39,892 nucleotides of DNA from Chromera velia (taxonomy: Eukaryota; Sar; Chromeraceae). Of this stretch, positions 23,564-33,406 are shown piece by piece. A model generated the notes under the pieces. It was given only the letters and a program-made list of their open reading frames with translations. It did no database searches and was not told where the DNA came from. The stretch's first letter is position 1; each line of letters begins with the position of its first letter. A program made the translations under genes and the position numbers. The stretch lies in the NCBI GenBank assembly GCA_018398765.1, contig JAHBMJ010005778.1, forward strand, positions 1 to 39,892. The letters run 5' to 3'.

Positions 23564-24603
23564 TCTCGTTCCTAGCAGCGTTGCCTACTCTTGTTTGGCC
23601 GGTTTGTCCTTCCCTTCCTAGCTATTCTGCTGTCTCTTACGTGAATGTCACCGTTAAACTTTCCGCCACCAAGAAACGCATTGAATTGCGAAGAGGGGGG
23701 GATCGATCGAAGTGGAGCTGGTCGATCTGTCTCCGCATGCTACTGCATGCGGTGCTGTGACGTGTGTGCTGGTCACGCTCGCGCTCCGCGTCTTTGCATA
23801 GATCGTGATTGAGCCGGCCCGCGTGTGCGTCGTGATTGAAGTGAGCTGGTACGTCGTTGTATGGCTTTTGGCTATGCGAATCAACAGTCGCGTTTCTGTT
23901 GCATGAAAGAGTAGAATCAGACTGACAGACACAGTGAGTGAGGGAATAATAAATTATTAACAACGAACGTTTAACTGAACAAATCTTTTTATCTTAATCT
24001 GTGAATCACCCAGTAGACACGTTACAGGTGTAATGCCACTAGCACATGCAGACGACGCCACGCAGACGTTTGCTTCTGGTCCGCTTGCTCGTCTATGCTG
24101 CATGGGCCCACGGCGACCATTAATGTTGAATTCTGGTCTGGTACATGCCACGGAGCTATACTATACTAGTACTGTACTATTAAAAAGTTTTATCGATATA
24201 TCTGATGTGCTCCGTGTGAATGTATGCGAATTGCCTGGAAAGCAAAATAAATTATTCTTGCACCTGGCTGAAATTTGATAAGTGCCCTCTAGTTTAGCTG
24301 AATAGTCTTTCCAGGGCCTGGCTTGGCTGCCTTGGCATGCGTCAGATGCATGAAGAGTAAGCAAACATCCAAGACTAGCTTATCAGAAACAACTGTCCCC
24401 CCCCTCTCTGCAAAAAAAAAATAATCACGCAAAAAGTAGCTTACTCTAAACCGGTAAGTAAGCGTCCAAGACCAGCTTATCAGAAATAACTGTCCCCCAA
24501 ATATATATCTGATGCAAGCAAGCTTGCGAACAGCCCCGGAAAGCAAGAAAAATGAGAACTGCACGATTGACGTACGCCGGCCAGCCTCGCGCTGACCCCC
24601 CCC
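23564..24603. other. Intergenic sequence before the gap
   Basis: No gene seen. A direct repeat with the core CTTATCAGAAA-AACTGTCCCCC occurs at about 24357-24403 and 24456-24497. The last 90 bases before the gap (24514-24585) recur after it. Confidence 0.5.
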
Positions 24604-25119
24604 NNNNNNNNNNNNNNNNNNNNNNNNNNNNNNNNNNNNNNNNNNNNNNNNNNNNNNNNNNNNNNNNNNNNNNNNNNNNNNNNNNNNNNNNNNNNNNNNN
24701 NNNNNNNNNNNNNNNNNNNNNNNNNNNNNNNNNNNNNNNNNNNNNNNNNNNNNNNNNNNNNNNNNNNNNNNNNNNNNNNNNNNNNNNNNNNNNNNNNNNN
24801 NNNNNNNNNNNNNNNNNNNNNNNNNNNNNNNNNNNNNNNNNNNNNNNNNNNNNNNNNNNNNNNNNNNNNNNNNNNNNNNNNNNNNNNNNNNNCCCCGTGG
24901 GGAAAAAGCATACGCAGAGAACCCCCCCTCCCTCGGGAAAAAAACCCGGCGGTAAGAACCTATCTGACGTACGCATGGCCCAAATTCAGCCTTTCGGGGC
25001 CGGGTTTTTGGCGAAAGACACGTTGCGTGCATGCATGCACATCTAACGCAAGCCAGCTTGCGAACGGCCCCGGAAAGCAAGAAAAATGAGAACTTCACGA
25101 TTGATGCACGCCGGCCAGC
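24514..25119. repeat. 72-bp direct repeats flanking the gap
   Basis: Copies at 24514-24585 and 25048-25119 share GCAAGC-AGCTTGCGAAC-GCCCCGGAAAGCAAGAAAAATGAGAAC and end CGCCGGCCAGC, with a handful of substitutions. They are separated by about 530 bp including the gap, which suggests a tandem unit of that size. Confidence 0.85.
24604..24892. other. Assembly gap (289 N)
   Basis: A run of N. It is entered by a C-run and left through CCCC, and is flanked by two copies of a 72-bp repeat (24514-24585 and 25048-25119), so the unresolved sequence is probably more of the same repeat family. Confidence 1.
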
Positions 25120-25299
25120 TGACCGAGCAGTCGTGCCGACCTCCCCTCCCCCGCGGGAAAAGCCGCAGAACCCCCCCTCCCCTAGGAAAAAAGCCTGGAG
25201 ATGCAGCCTGTCACTTTCCGGGGCCACTGACGCACGCATGCATGACGATGCACGCTTTTCTGGTGGTCACCGCAAAATCGGGTAATCGGGTGTGAAGTC

Positions 25300-25985
25300 C
25301 ACCTGGCGTATGCACATTTAGCGCACATTCAGCCTTTCGGGGCCGGGTTTTTGCTGAAAAACAGCATGCACGCGTGCATACATACACGTGGGCTGGGGTA
25401 TTTCTGTTTTCTAAGTGCCCCCCGCTTCGCTTTCCAGGGCCACGTACATGTACGCACGTGGGCTGGGGTATTTCTATTTTCTAAGTACCCCCCGCTTCGC
25501 TTTCCGGGGCTACCTAACGCACGCACATTTGGCGTACATTCAGCCTTTCGGGGCCAGGTTTTTGCTGAAAGATAGCGTGCACGCGTGCATGCATGCACGT
25601 GGGCTGGGGTATTTCTATTTTTTAAGTGCCCCCCGCTTCGCTTTCCGGGGCCACGTGCATGCACGCACGTGGGCTGGGGTATTTCTATTTTGTAAGTGCC
25701 CCCCGCTTCGCTTTCCGGGGCCACCTGACGCACGCATATTTAGCGTACATTCAGCCTTTCGGGGCTAGGTTTTTGCTGAAAGATAGCGTACGTGCATGCA
25801 CGCAAGTGGGCTCGGGTATTTCTGTTTTGTAAGTGCCCCCCGCTTTGCTTTCCGGAGCCATGTGGGCTGGGGTGTTTCTATTTTGTAAGTGCCCCCCGCT
25901 TCGCTTTCCAGGGCCACGCGTGCATGGGCTGGGGTATTTCTGTTTTGTAAGTGCCCCCCGCTTCGCTTTCCGGGGCCATGTAGCG
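25300..25985. repeat. Higher-order minisatellite (about 70-bp monomers, about 210-bp units)
   Basis: The phrase GGGCTGGGGTATTTCT starts near 25390, 25460, 25601, 25671, 25863 and 25926, with a variant at 25808. Pairs of 70-bp monomers ending CCCCCCGCTTCGCTTTCC alternate with a segment ATTCAGCCTTTCGGGGC...TTTTTGCTGAAA, giving units of about 211 and 207 bp before breaking into shorter spacings. The alternating segment carries the hairpin-forming arms TTCAGC/GCTGAA. Long open frames on both strands encode only the repeat. Confidence 0.9.
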
Positions 25986-26045
25986 TCCCCCAACTTCGTG
26001 GTGGTGGCAAAGGGGGCGCACCGCAGAGGACCCCCCCCCCATCCC

Positions 26046-26097
26046 ATGCACAACATGGCGGTGGTGGCGGGCCGTTTCCGAAGAGACGTCTCCCAAG
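26046..26097 (+). other. Possible first coding exon (17 codons) with strong donor
   Basis: ATGCACAACATGG opens a 17-codon frame (MHNMAVVAGRFRRDVSQ) ending at CCAAG|GTAAGG, a good 5' splice site. No second exon can be found before the repeat-dense region that follows, so this is weak. Confidence 0.2.
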
Positions 26098-26320
26098 GTA
26101 AGGTGATCTATCGCCCCCCAAAAATGGTGCCCCCACCCGCCTTCCGGTCTTTGTCCTCCCCACCCACCCGCCCACCGTCGACCGTCCTCGTCTCTTATCG
26201 ACCCACCGTGGCTTACCCACGACCTTTCCGCTGAAGCTGCTCGTCTCTCGTCTCTCGCTTAGTATTACGAGGCACTTGATGGAACTTGTATGCCATCTCC
26301 GGCCGTCTCTGGCCGTCTCT

Positions 26321-26817
26321 GGCTATCTGTAGCTGTCTCCTGCTTGCCTTGCTTGCCTGCCTTGCTTTTTTGCCATCCCTGTCTTGCTTGGTTGCCTGTC
26401 TGCCTTGCCTTGCTTACCTACCATGTGTGTTTGCTGCGTCTGCCTGACATGTGGCATACAATTGCCTGCCTTGTCGTCTGCCTTGCCTTGCTCTCCTACG
26501 TTCCCTACCTTGTTTGCCACTGGCAGCCCTGTTTGTCTGCCTTGCCCGCCTTGACGGCGGCCTTGTTTACCTGGCAGATAATTGCCTGCCTTGTCGTCGG
26601 CCTTGCTTTACTCTCCGACGTTCCCCACCTTGTTTGCCAGCCCTGTTTGTCTGCTTTGCCCGCCTTGTTTGCCTGACAGATAATTGCCTGCCTTGTCGTC
26701 GGCCTTGCCTTGCTTGCCTGCATTCCCTGCCCTGTTTGCCTCTCTTGTCTGTCTGCGTTGCCTGTCCTGCCGGCCTCACCTGTCTGCTTGCCTGGTCTGC
26801 CTACTGTTTTTGCCTGC
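26321..26817. repeat. Degenerate GCCTTGC/TTGCCTGCC-rich array
   Basis: Pyrimidine-rich sequence built from TTGCCTG, GCCTTGC and TGTTTG words. A longer unit is visible: ATTGCCTGCCTTGTCGTC begins at 26461, 26581 and 26683 and is followed each time by similar sequence, so units are about 100-120 bp. Confidence 0.8.
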
Positions 26818-27142
26818 CTTGCCAGACAGACAGGCAGGCAGACAGACAGACAGACAGGCAGATAGGCAGGCAGGCAGGCAGGCAGGCACCAGATAGAAAG
26901 ACAGACAGACAGACACAGACAGACAGACAGACAGGCAGGCAGACAGACAGACAGGCAGGCAACAGACAGAAAGACAACCAGACAGACAGGAAAACAGACA
27001 GACAGGCAGATAGACAGACAGACAGACAGATAGACAGACAGTCAGACAGATAGACAGGCATGCAACAGACAAAAAGACAGCCAGACAGACAAGAAAATAG
27101 ACAGACAGACAGACAGACAGACAGATAGCCAGCCAGCCAGAC

Positions 27143-27173
<31 letters not shown>

Positions 27174-27248
27174 TCAAGAAACAGACTGACGGGGTAGATG
27201 GACAGACGGACAGACAGACAGGTAGGCAACAGACAGAAAGACAGGAAA

Positions 27249-27281
<33 letters not shown>

Positions 27282-27962
27282 GAGACAGACAGACAGACAC
27301 TGTCAGACAGACAGACAAACAGACAGAAAGACAGACAAACAGACAGGAAAACAGACAGACAGACAGATAGACAGACAGGTAGACAGACAGACAAATCGAG
27401 AAACAGACTGACGGGGTGGATGGACGGACGGACAGACAGACAGGCAGGCAACAGACAGAAAGACAGGAAAACAGACAGACAGACAGACAGAAAGACAGGA
27501 AAACAGACAGACAGACAGACAGACAGACAGGAAAACAGACAGACAGACAGACAGATAGACAGACAGACAGACAGATCGAGAGACAGACGGATGGGGTGGA
27601 TGGACGGACAGACAGATAGATAGGCAGACAGACAGACAGACAGACAGACAGACAGGCAGGCAGACAGACAGACAGGCAGGCAACAGACAGAAAGACAGCT
27701 AGACAGACAGGAAAACAGACAGACAGACAGACAGACAGAAAGACAGACAGACAGATAGACAGACAGACAGATAGACAGACAGATAGACAGATAGACAGGC
27801 AGACAGACAGGCAGACAGACAGGCAACAGACAGAAAGACAGCCAGCCAGACAGGAAAACAGACAGACAGACAGACAGACAGATAGATAGACAGATAGACA
27901 GATAGACAAAAAAACAGATAGATCGAGAGACAGATGAACTGGGCGGAAAGACGGAGAGACAT
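26818..27962. repeat. 1.1-kb (CAGA)n array with internal higher-order structure
   Basis: CAGA/CAGG/TAGA tetranucleotides fill the whole interval. Longer landmarks recur: AACAGACAGAAAGACAG (seven or so times) and AAACAGACTGACGGGG-GGATGGAC (about 27178 and 27407, with a variant near 27580). The array has therefore grown partly by duplicating blocks of 180-230 bp. The 397- and 341-codon Cys/Leu/Ser/Val open frames on the minus strand are repeat translation. Confidence 0.95.
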
Positions 27963-28039
27963 GCCTCACCTTTCTACTTCTTCTGATTTAAGAGTTCTGC
28001 TTACATGTCTGCATATTTCCTCCCTTCTCCGATTAGGTG

Positions 28040-28210
28040 CCTTATGGAGCCATTGGGGTGCAATCAGTGGGGGCGTTCTGCAAGGAAGGTTTGCGAATCA
28101 GTACAAGTAGGGAGACTCCACAGGTACACGTTGAACGGCTTTTCAGTCCCAGTCTCAACGTCCCATTCATTGTGGTTCAACAGTTATGCGTTCATGTCTG
28201 CATATTTGTC
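28040..28210 (-). repeat. Inverted, diverged copy of the 190-bp repeat at 28783-29545
   Basis: Read on the plus strand, GCGTTCTGCAAGGAAGGTTT...GGTACACGTTGAACGGCTTTTCAG...CAACAGTTATGCGTTC follows the reverse complement of the downstream tandem units segment by segment, with substitutions throughout. Orientation is opposite to the downstream array. Confidence 0.7.
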
Positions 28211-28252
28211 CCCTTCTTTATCTAGTGCCCTCACTCCTACTACTACCCCCCC

Positions 28253-28740
28253 GAACGATATATTGCACTCTAACACTTTTTTTCTCTAGCATCAAAAAGA
28301 TATTAAAGGGACAAATTAGTTTATATTACAAGGCTTTACAGCTGTAATTTCAGTTTCTAACTTGTTGTGGTTCAAAAGTTATAGATATTTATTTTTTTAG
28401 TTGCAAAGTGAAATAAGTTACATAGAGAGAAAGTGACCTCACTTTCAACCTCCAGAACGATATTGCACTCTAACACTTTTTTTTTCTAGCATCAAAAAGA
28501 TACCAAAAGGACAAATTAGTTTATATTAGAATGCTTTACAGCTGCAATTTCAGCTTCTAACTCGTTGTGGTTCAAAAGTTATAGATATTTACTTTTTTAG
28601 TTGCAAAGTGAAGTAAGTTACATAGAGAGAAAGTGACCTCACTTTCAACCTCCAGAACGATATTGCCCTCTAACACTTTTTTTCTCTAGCATGAAAGTAT
28701 TGAAACGCCTGTTTGCAGTATCAAAGATGCATGTAAGAAG
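28253..28740. repeat. Tandem array, about 201-bp unit, two and a half copies
   Basis: Units begin GAACGATATTGC-CTCTAACAC near 28253, 28455 and 28656. The first two are nearly identical through GTTGTGGTTCAAAAGTTATAGA and end GTGACCTCACTTTCAACCTCCA; the third diverges after about 45 bp. Confidence 0.9.
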
Positions 28741-28782
28741 GCTTTACTGTCTTAATTTCAGCTTCTAATTCGGTGTAGTTCC

Positions 28783-29545
28783 TGCAAAACGCCTCCACTG
28801 CGTGTACCTCAACGCACCCTCGCACAGAGAACTAAGAAAATCTATCGAGATGCATGCATAACTCTTGAACGAGAGCGAGTGAGAGAGGGCGACTGGGGCT
28901 GCAAAGCCGTCCATTGTGTACCTCCTTAAATCCCCCACTTGCTCCGGTCTTAAACCTTTCCCTGCAAACCTCCCCACTGCTTGCACCTCAACGCACCCTC
29001 AAGTCACTTGCACGGAGAACTAAGAAAATGTATAGAGATGCAGGCATAACTCTTGAACGAGAGCGAGTGAGAGAGTGCGACTGGGGCTGCAAAGCCGTTC
29101 ATTGTGTACCTCTTCAACCCTCCCACTTGCTCTGGTCTTAAACTCTTCCCTGCAAACCCCCCCCCTGCTTGCCCCTCGACGCACCCTCAACTTGGGCCTC
29201 AAGTCATCTGCACGGAGAACTAAGAAAATCTATCGAGATGCAGGCACAGCTCTTGAACGAGAGCGAGTGAGAGAGTGAGACTGGGGCTGCAAAGCCGTCC
29301 ATTGTGTACCTCCTTAACCCCCCCACTTGCTCCAGTCTTAAACCTTTCCCTGCAAACCCCCCCACTGCTTGCACCTCAACGCACCCTCAAGTCACTTGCA
29401 CGGAGAACTAAGAAAATGTATAGAGATGCAGGCATAACTCTTGAACGAGATCGAGTGAGAGAGGGCGACTGGGGCTGCAAAGCCGTTCATTGTGTACCTC
29501 TTCAACCCCCCCACTTGCTCCGGCCTTACACCTTTCCCTGCAAAA
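28783..29545. repeat. Tandem array, 177-201-bp unit, four copies
   Basis: CTGCAAAC-type starts lie near 28783, 28962, 29149 and 29350. Each unit contains GAGAACTAAGAAAAT-TAT-GAGATGCA, CTCTTGAACGAGA-CGAGTGAGAGAG and GACTGGGGCTGCAAAGCCGT. The units translate on the minus strand to a repeated peptide without stops over part of their length (for example YTMDGFAAPVALSHSLSFKS), but no gene structure is apparent. Confidence 0.9.
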
Positions 29546-29550
29546 CGCGC

Positions 29551-29735
29551 CTGACTGACTGACTGACTGACTGACTGACTGACTGGCTGGCTGAGTGAGT
29601 GGCTGACTGACTGCCTGACTGACTGGCTGGCTGAGTGGCTGACCGACTGGCTGAGTGGCTGACTGACCGGGTGACTGACTGGTGGACTGACTGGCCGACT
29701 GACTGGTGGACTGACTGGCTGACTGACTGGCTGAC
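29551..29735. repeat. (CTGA)n / CTGACTGG array
   Basis: A pure CTGA run of about eight units decays into CTGGCTGAGTGG and TGGTGGACTGACTGG variants. It directly follows the 190-bp array. Confidence 0.9.
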
Positions 29736-31060
29736 ATCTTAAACCCCCCACCAGGCACCTGCCGGCAGAAGGTGAAAATGTGCAGAGATGCTGATGCCAC
29801 TCTCGATCCAGAGGGACTGGGCCATTTATTTTGGGCCTGTTCATTCTTGTCCTTGCACAATTTGCTAGGAGTAATGCTAGCAATGGCTGCTAGCAATGGC
29901 AGCCAGCTAGGAGTAATGCAGGCAGGGAGGCACAGAGGAAGGGAGGAAGGGAGGGTGGCAGGCAGGCAAGCAAGCAAGTCAGCAAGCAAACAAAAAGATA
30001 AGCAAACACACACACGCAGAGCAGACACATAGACAGGCGGACTGACCGACTGACAGACAGTGAGGTGGGCAGGCACACGGAGGCGGATTTGGCCCTCTCG
30101 GCGTCCTTCCGGCCTTACCTCTTAATCCATGCACGCGCATGGTCGAGAACAGCACAAAGTGGGGATCATCTTTGAGGCCAAAGACTCTTGGTTCTCACCA
30201 CGAGGGAAGTTTCACGGTCCAGAATTTCAGTTGAAGCTGCATGCACGAGGTGAAGAAGGTCCATTTACGGAAATATGTATGTACGACCCAAACATGTACA
30301 AGCATCAAAGAAGATAGTGACCGATCTACGTACTCACCGTTTGTCAAAAACTCTTCGTGACTACTCACAACTTTCCTTTGCCTCGTCCCCTTTCTTTCTA
30401 TTTGTCGGTTTCAAATTGCGCATTCGAGCGTGTTTGCCGTGGAGTCAATTCAAGGTTCGTATGGCGACCCTCGACTTCCACGCGTCGGGATCTACGGATG
30501 AACGCTCTGCGCAGGTGCTGGCGAAGCAAGCCGGAAGACAACGACAGCGGGAGCAGAATGGATGCTCGATTGGATGTTGAGCTTAATTATCCAGGTTGGT
30601 TTTCCCAACACCTTGAAGATGTATGTCTATGTATATGCAGTGATGAAGGTCAGTCACATGCACGCATGCAACGAATCTTCCACTAGAGAATCGACTCCGC
30701 GTCATGAAGGGTCCCCTGACGTGGCGGTGGTGGCGGCGGGTCGGTCAACTACCCTGACGCACGTTCAAATAGGGGGGCGGTGGTCGGCCAGGAAGGGATA
30801 CGCACGGTATACCCTTCTCCGTACCGCTGTCAGGGGCAGCATGCCAGACACCTTCAGAAACAGACATCGTCGGATGATCGCTTTGCTGCTCGATCCCCCA
30901 GTTGACAATCCGGCCGGGACGCACGCTTTGACAGACTTTGGCTGTGCATGGAGGTGTTTTCTTAACTTCATGCCCTACTTCGGGGCTTGAGGTAAATCTG
31001 CTGCAGCACATTTTAAAGGATTTTTTTCTTCGACGAAAGTTGCTGGAAGGAAAAAGCGAA
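29736..31060. other. Region upstream of the JmjC gene
   Basis: No firm gene. Open frames with protein-like composition occur at 30129-30317 (FEAKDSWFSPRGKFHG) and at about 30461-30580 (starting MATLDFHASGSTDERSAQ, 39 codons, good ATG context). The latter could be an upstream ORF in the JmjC leader or a lost first exon. 29930-30060 is AG-rich low-complexity sequence. Confidence 0.35.
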
Positions 31061-33406
31061 ATGTCTGCTGTCCCTCCCCAAGGGTCAGAAGGGGGTCCTC
31101 CCACTGCAGATGCGGGGGAGTTTCCCGTCCATCGGCCCACACCGGAGGAATTGGAGAATTTCTGTAACACGGTGAACACGTACGCGCTTCGGGACAAACT
31201 CGCGCACCAGGAGAACGGCCTTTCGTATGGCGGTTGTAAGATTCGTCCCCCCGATGGCTGGACTGTTCGTCTGTCAGGATACAGAGGCATGCTCTTGACT
31301 GTCCTGGCCAGTGCCAAGAGACAGGTCCTGTACTGTGTGAAGGGATTTGACGGGGGATTTGAGGTTGCAAATGAGCCGGTTGAAGAAGACATCAAAAACG
31401 TCGGGGACCTATACGTCAGGGCAGACAGAGAGACGGAGAAAGAAGAGTCGGAAAAGGGAGCAGGGGGTCAGAAGGGGGGGGAGGAGAAGAAAGAAAATGG
31501 AGGGGCGGTGAAGCCTGCGAACTTGCAGGAACCCTGTGCCGCTCCCGTTCCTCCCCCCTCCTCTTCCTCTTCTTCTGCCTCTTCCTCCCACGCAGCAGCA
31601 GCAGCAGCAGGAGATGGTGACGTTGAGATGGGAGTGAAGGTTGTGGAGACTGTCGAAGGTTTTGCAACTGAAGAGGAAGCGATCCGATGCTTTGACAAGT
31701 GCGAGGAGGATGCACAGAAGCTCTCCGAAAAGAGCCCTGCAGAGTTGAAGGCCTGGGTTGACAGAGACGAAAAAGAATTTTGGGGACTTCTCAAGACACC
31801 CCCATCAGACCTCAAAGCAGAAGCAGGAGAGGATGAAGACATGGTAGAGAAGAAAAGGGACTGGCCGGAAGAGTCCAAAAATCCGCCTGGCTCCCCGCTG
31901 CAGTCAAAGCAGTCCACCCCACCTACCTTGCCCCCAGCGACTGCCGCTCTCACTGGAGCCCCCTCTGACCCCGACCCTGCGACTGTCACCCCTCTCACCC
32001 AGTCTCCCCTGTCCCCTGCCCAGACCTGTGCCTCCTCTTCTTCCTCTGCCTCTGCCTCTTCCTCCTCACCCAGCGCTGTGGAATTCCACGTGAGCCCTTT
32101 CCCCTTTCCTCTCGCCCCCCCACCTCAATTCACCGCCGCTCCCCCAAACGCTTCCCCTCCTGAGGCCGTTCTTTCCCCCGCCCCCGGTCAGCAACGTGCC
32201 CCTTCCCCCCCTCTCCTCGAGGGCCACCCCGCCGCCAGCGCTGTCGACGATGAGAAAAGGGACACCCCTGTCCCCGTCTCCTGCCAAGAGCCTCCCGAGA
32301 CAGAATGTCAGGAGACAGGAAAGGGAAAGGGCTCTGCTTCCGCCTCTGTCCAGAAGAAACAGAAGCCGAAGTCCAAAGCGAAAGCGAAGGCAAAAGCAAA
32401 GGGGAAAGGGAAAAAGAAGATGAAGGAGGAAAGTGCGGGTGTTGAGGTCATCCTCATATCATCTGATGAGGAGGGGGGGGAAGCTGATCAAGAGAAAGAG
32501 CTTCCTCTCCTTTCCTTCCGCCCCCGCCTCTACGCAGTAGATCAGGAGATGTCTCTCTTTGATGAAAATGTAGTGGGGCGTCTGAAAGAATTGGGGGAAA
32601 ACAAGCTTGATGAATGGCTGAAAGGAAAGAAATTCGAGGGGGTGACCAGCCCTTTCGTTTATTTTGGTACCCGTTTTTCGTTCTTCGTCATGCACACCGA
32701 GGACAAGGACCTCCCCTCAGTCAACTACCTCCATTGGGGCGCCCCCAAGACATGGTATTTCATTCCCCTCAGTGACAAAGAGAAGGCAGAGGCCTTCGTG
32801 CGGGAGAAAATGCCGCATCAGTTCCTCAGTTGTCTTGAGTATTTTCGGCACAAGAGTCTGATCATCCACCCTGATGTTCTCAGGGAAGCCGGTGTGACCG
32901 TTCACCGAGTCACCCAGATGCCCGGTGACTACGTGGTCACCTTCCCCGGATGTTTCCACTTCGGGTTCAACCACGGCAACAACTGCGCTGAGGCTGTGAA
33001 CTTCGGTATGGACGAGTGGGTCCTTCAGGGTGGGGAAGCGTACGCGTGTGCGTGCAACGGAAGGGGGGGGTCTGTTGACTTCAACGTTCTCCCTGCTTTC
33101 GAGTCCTTGTTTGATACGGGGGGGAAGACTGAATTAAATGGCAAGAGGGGGAAAAAAGAGAACGAGCGTAAGCGCATCAGAGACAAATTGCGCAAGCTGA
33201 TTGCTCAGCGAGAGAAAGAGGAGCAAGAGAGGAATGAAGGAGCTGCAAAGTCTGGAGGTGAGGGGAAGGGAAAGGGGGTGGAGGAGAAGGGCGCTCCGAC
33301 AGAGTCTGTCCCTGTCCCGGGAGAGGTCAACAGTGCCTCTTCCTCTTCTTCTTCCTCCTCTTCTTCTTCCTCTGGAAAGAGGAAGAGGGAGGAGGATTCG
33401 GAGTAG
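31061..33406 (+). CDS. JmjN/JmjC-domain protein, probable histone lysine demethylase, 781 aa, single exon
   Basis: The ATG at 31061 is the first in frame; the frame opens earlier but without ATG. Residues about 20-62 (EFPVHRPTPEELENF...GGCKIRPPDGW) resemble a JmjN domain. A long low-complexity, Glu/Pro/Ser-rich region follows, then a Lys/Ala tract (about 435-455) and VEVILISSDEEGGE (461-474), a canonical-looking SUMO-interaction motif. The JmjC domain spans about 515-665: HTED gives Fe(II) ligands His545 and Glu547, WGAPKTWY gives the 2-oxoglutarate lysine (563), and HFGFNHGNNCAEAVNFG gives the distal His638. These enzymes oxidise methyl-lysine on histones in the nucleus. The FNHG...NCAE and WGAPK signatures are of KDM4/KDM5 type. 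No PHD, Tudor or C5HC2 module is seen. The C-terminus is a charged helix followed by poly-Ser and GKRKREE, a possible nuclear localisation signal. Confidence 0.93.
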   Translation: MSAVPPQGSEGGPPTADAGEFPVHRPTPEELENFCNTVNTYALRDKLAHQENGLSYGGCKIRPPDGWTVRLSGYRGMLLTVLASAKRQVLYCVKGFDGGFEVANEPVEEDIKNVGDLYVRADRETEKEESEKGAGGQKGGEEKKENGGAVKPANLQEPCAAPVPPPSSSSSSASSSHAAAAAAGDGDVEMGVKVVETVEGFATEEEAIRCFDKCEEDAQKLSEKSPAELKAWVDRDEKEFWGLLKTPPSDLKAEAGEDEDMVEKKRDWPEESKNPPGSPLQSKQSTPPTLPPATAALTGAPSDPDPATVTPLTQSPLSPAQTCASSSSSASASSSSPSAVEFHVSPFPFPLAPPPQFTAAPPNASPPEAVLSPAPGQQRAPSPPLLEGHPAASAVDDEKRDTPVPVSCQEPPETECQETGKGKGSASASVQKKQKPKSKAKAKAKAKGKGKKKMKEESAGVEVILISSDEEGGEADQEKELPLLSFRPRLYAVDQEMSLFDENVVGRLKELGENKLDEWLKGKKFEGVTSPFVYFGTRFSFFVMHTEDKDLPSVNYLHWGAPKTWYFIPLSDKEKAEAFVREKMPHQFLSCLEYFRHKSLIIHPDVLREAGVTVHRVTQMPGDYVVTFPGCFHFGFNHGNNCAEAVNFGMDEWVLQGGEAYACACNGRGGSVDFNVLPAFESLFDTGGKTELNGKRGKKENERKRIRDKLRKLIAQREKEEQERNEGAAKSGGEGKGKGVEEKGAPTESVPVPGEVNSASSSSSSSSSSSSGKRKREEDSE

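Noticed and set aside
24289..25239. Open frames spanning the N gap
   Set aside because: Continuity through N is meaningless; the flanks are repeats.
25329..26234. Repeated peptides in overlapping frames on both strands of the 70-bp array
   Set aside because: Repeat translation with no start, splice or composition evidence for a gene.
26776..27969. Minus-strand open frames of 397 and 341 codons rich in Cys, Leu, Ser and Val
   Set aside because: They are translations of the CAGA tetranucleotide array; every frame of such a repeat can stay open.
30562..30990. Plus-strand frame of 142 codons overlapping the JmjC leader
   Set aside because: No family, weak start context and no splice link; most likely chance.
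30938..31060. N-terminal extension of the JmjC frame upstream of 31061
   Set aside because: The frame is open but has no ATG; the first Met fits the domain layout.
31468..31998. Minus-strand frame of 176 codons inside the JmjC gene
   Set aside because: Shadow of the Ser/Glu-rich low-complexity coding region.
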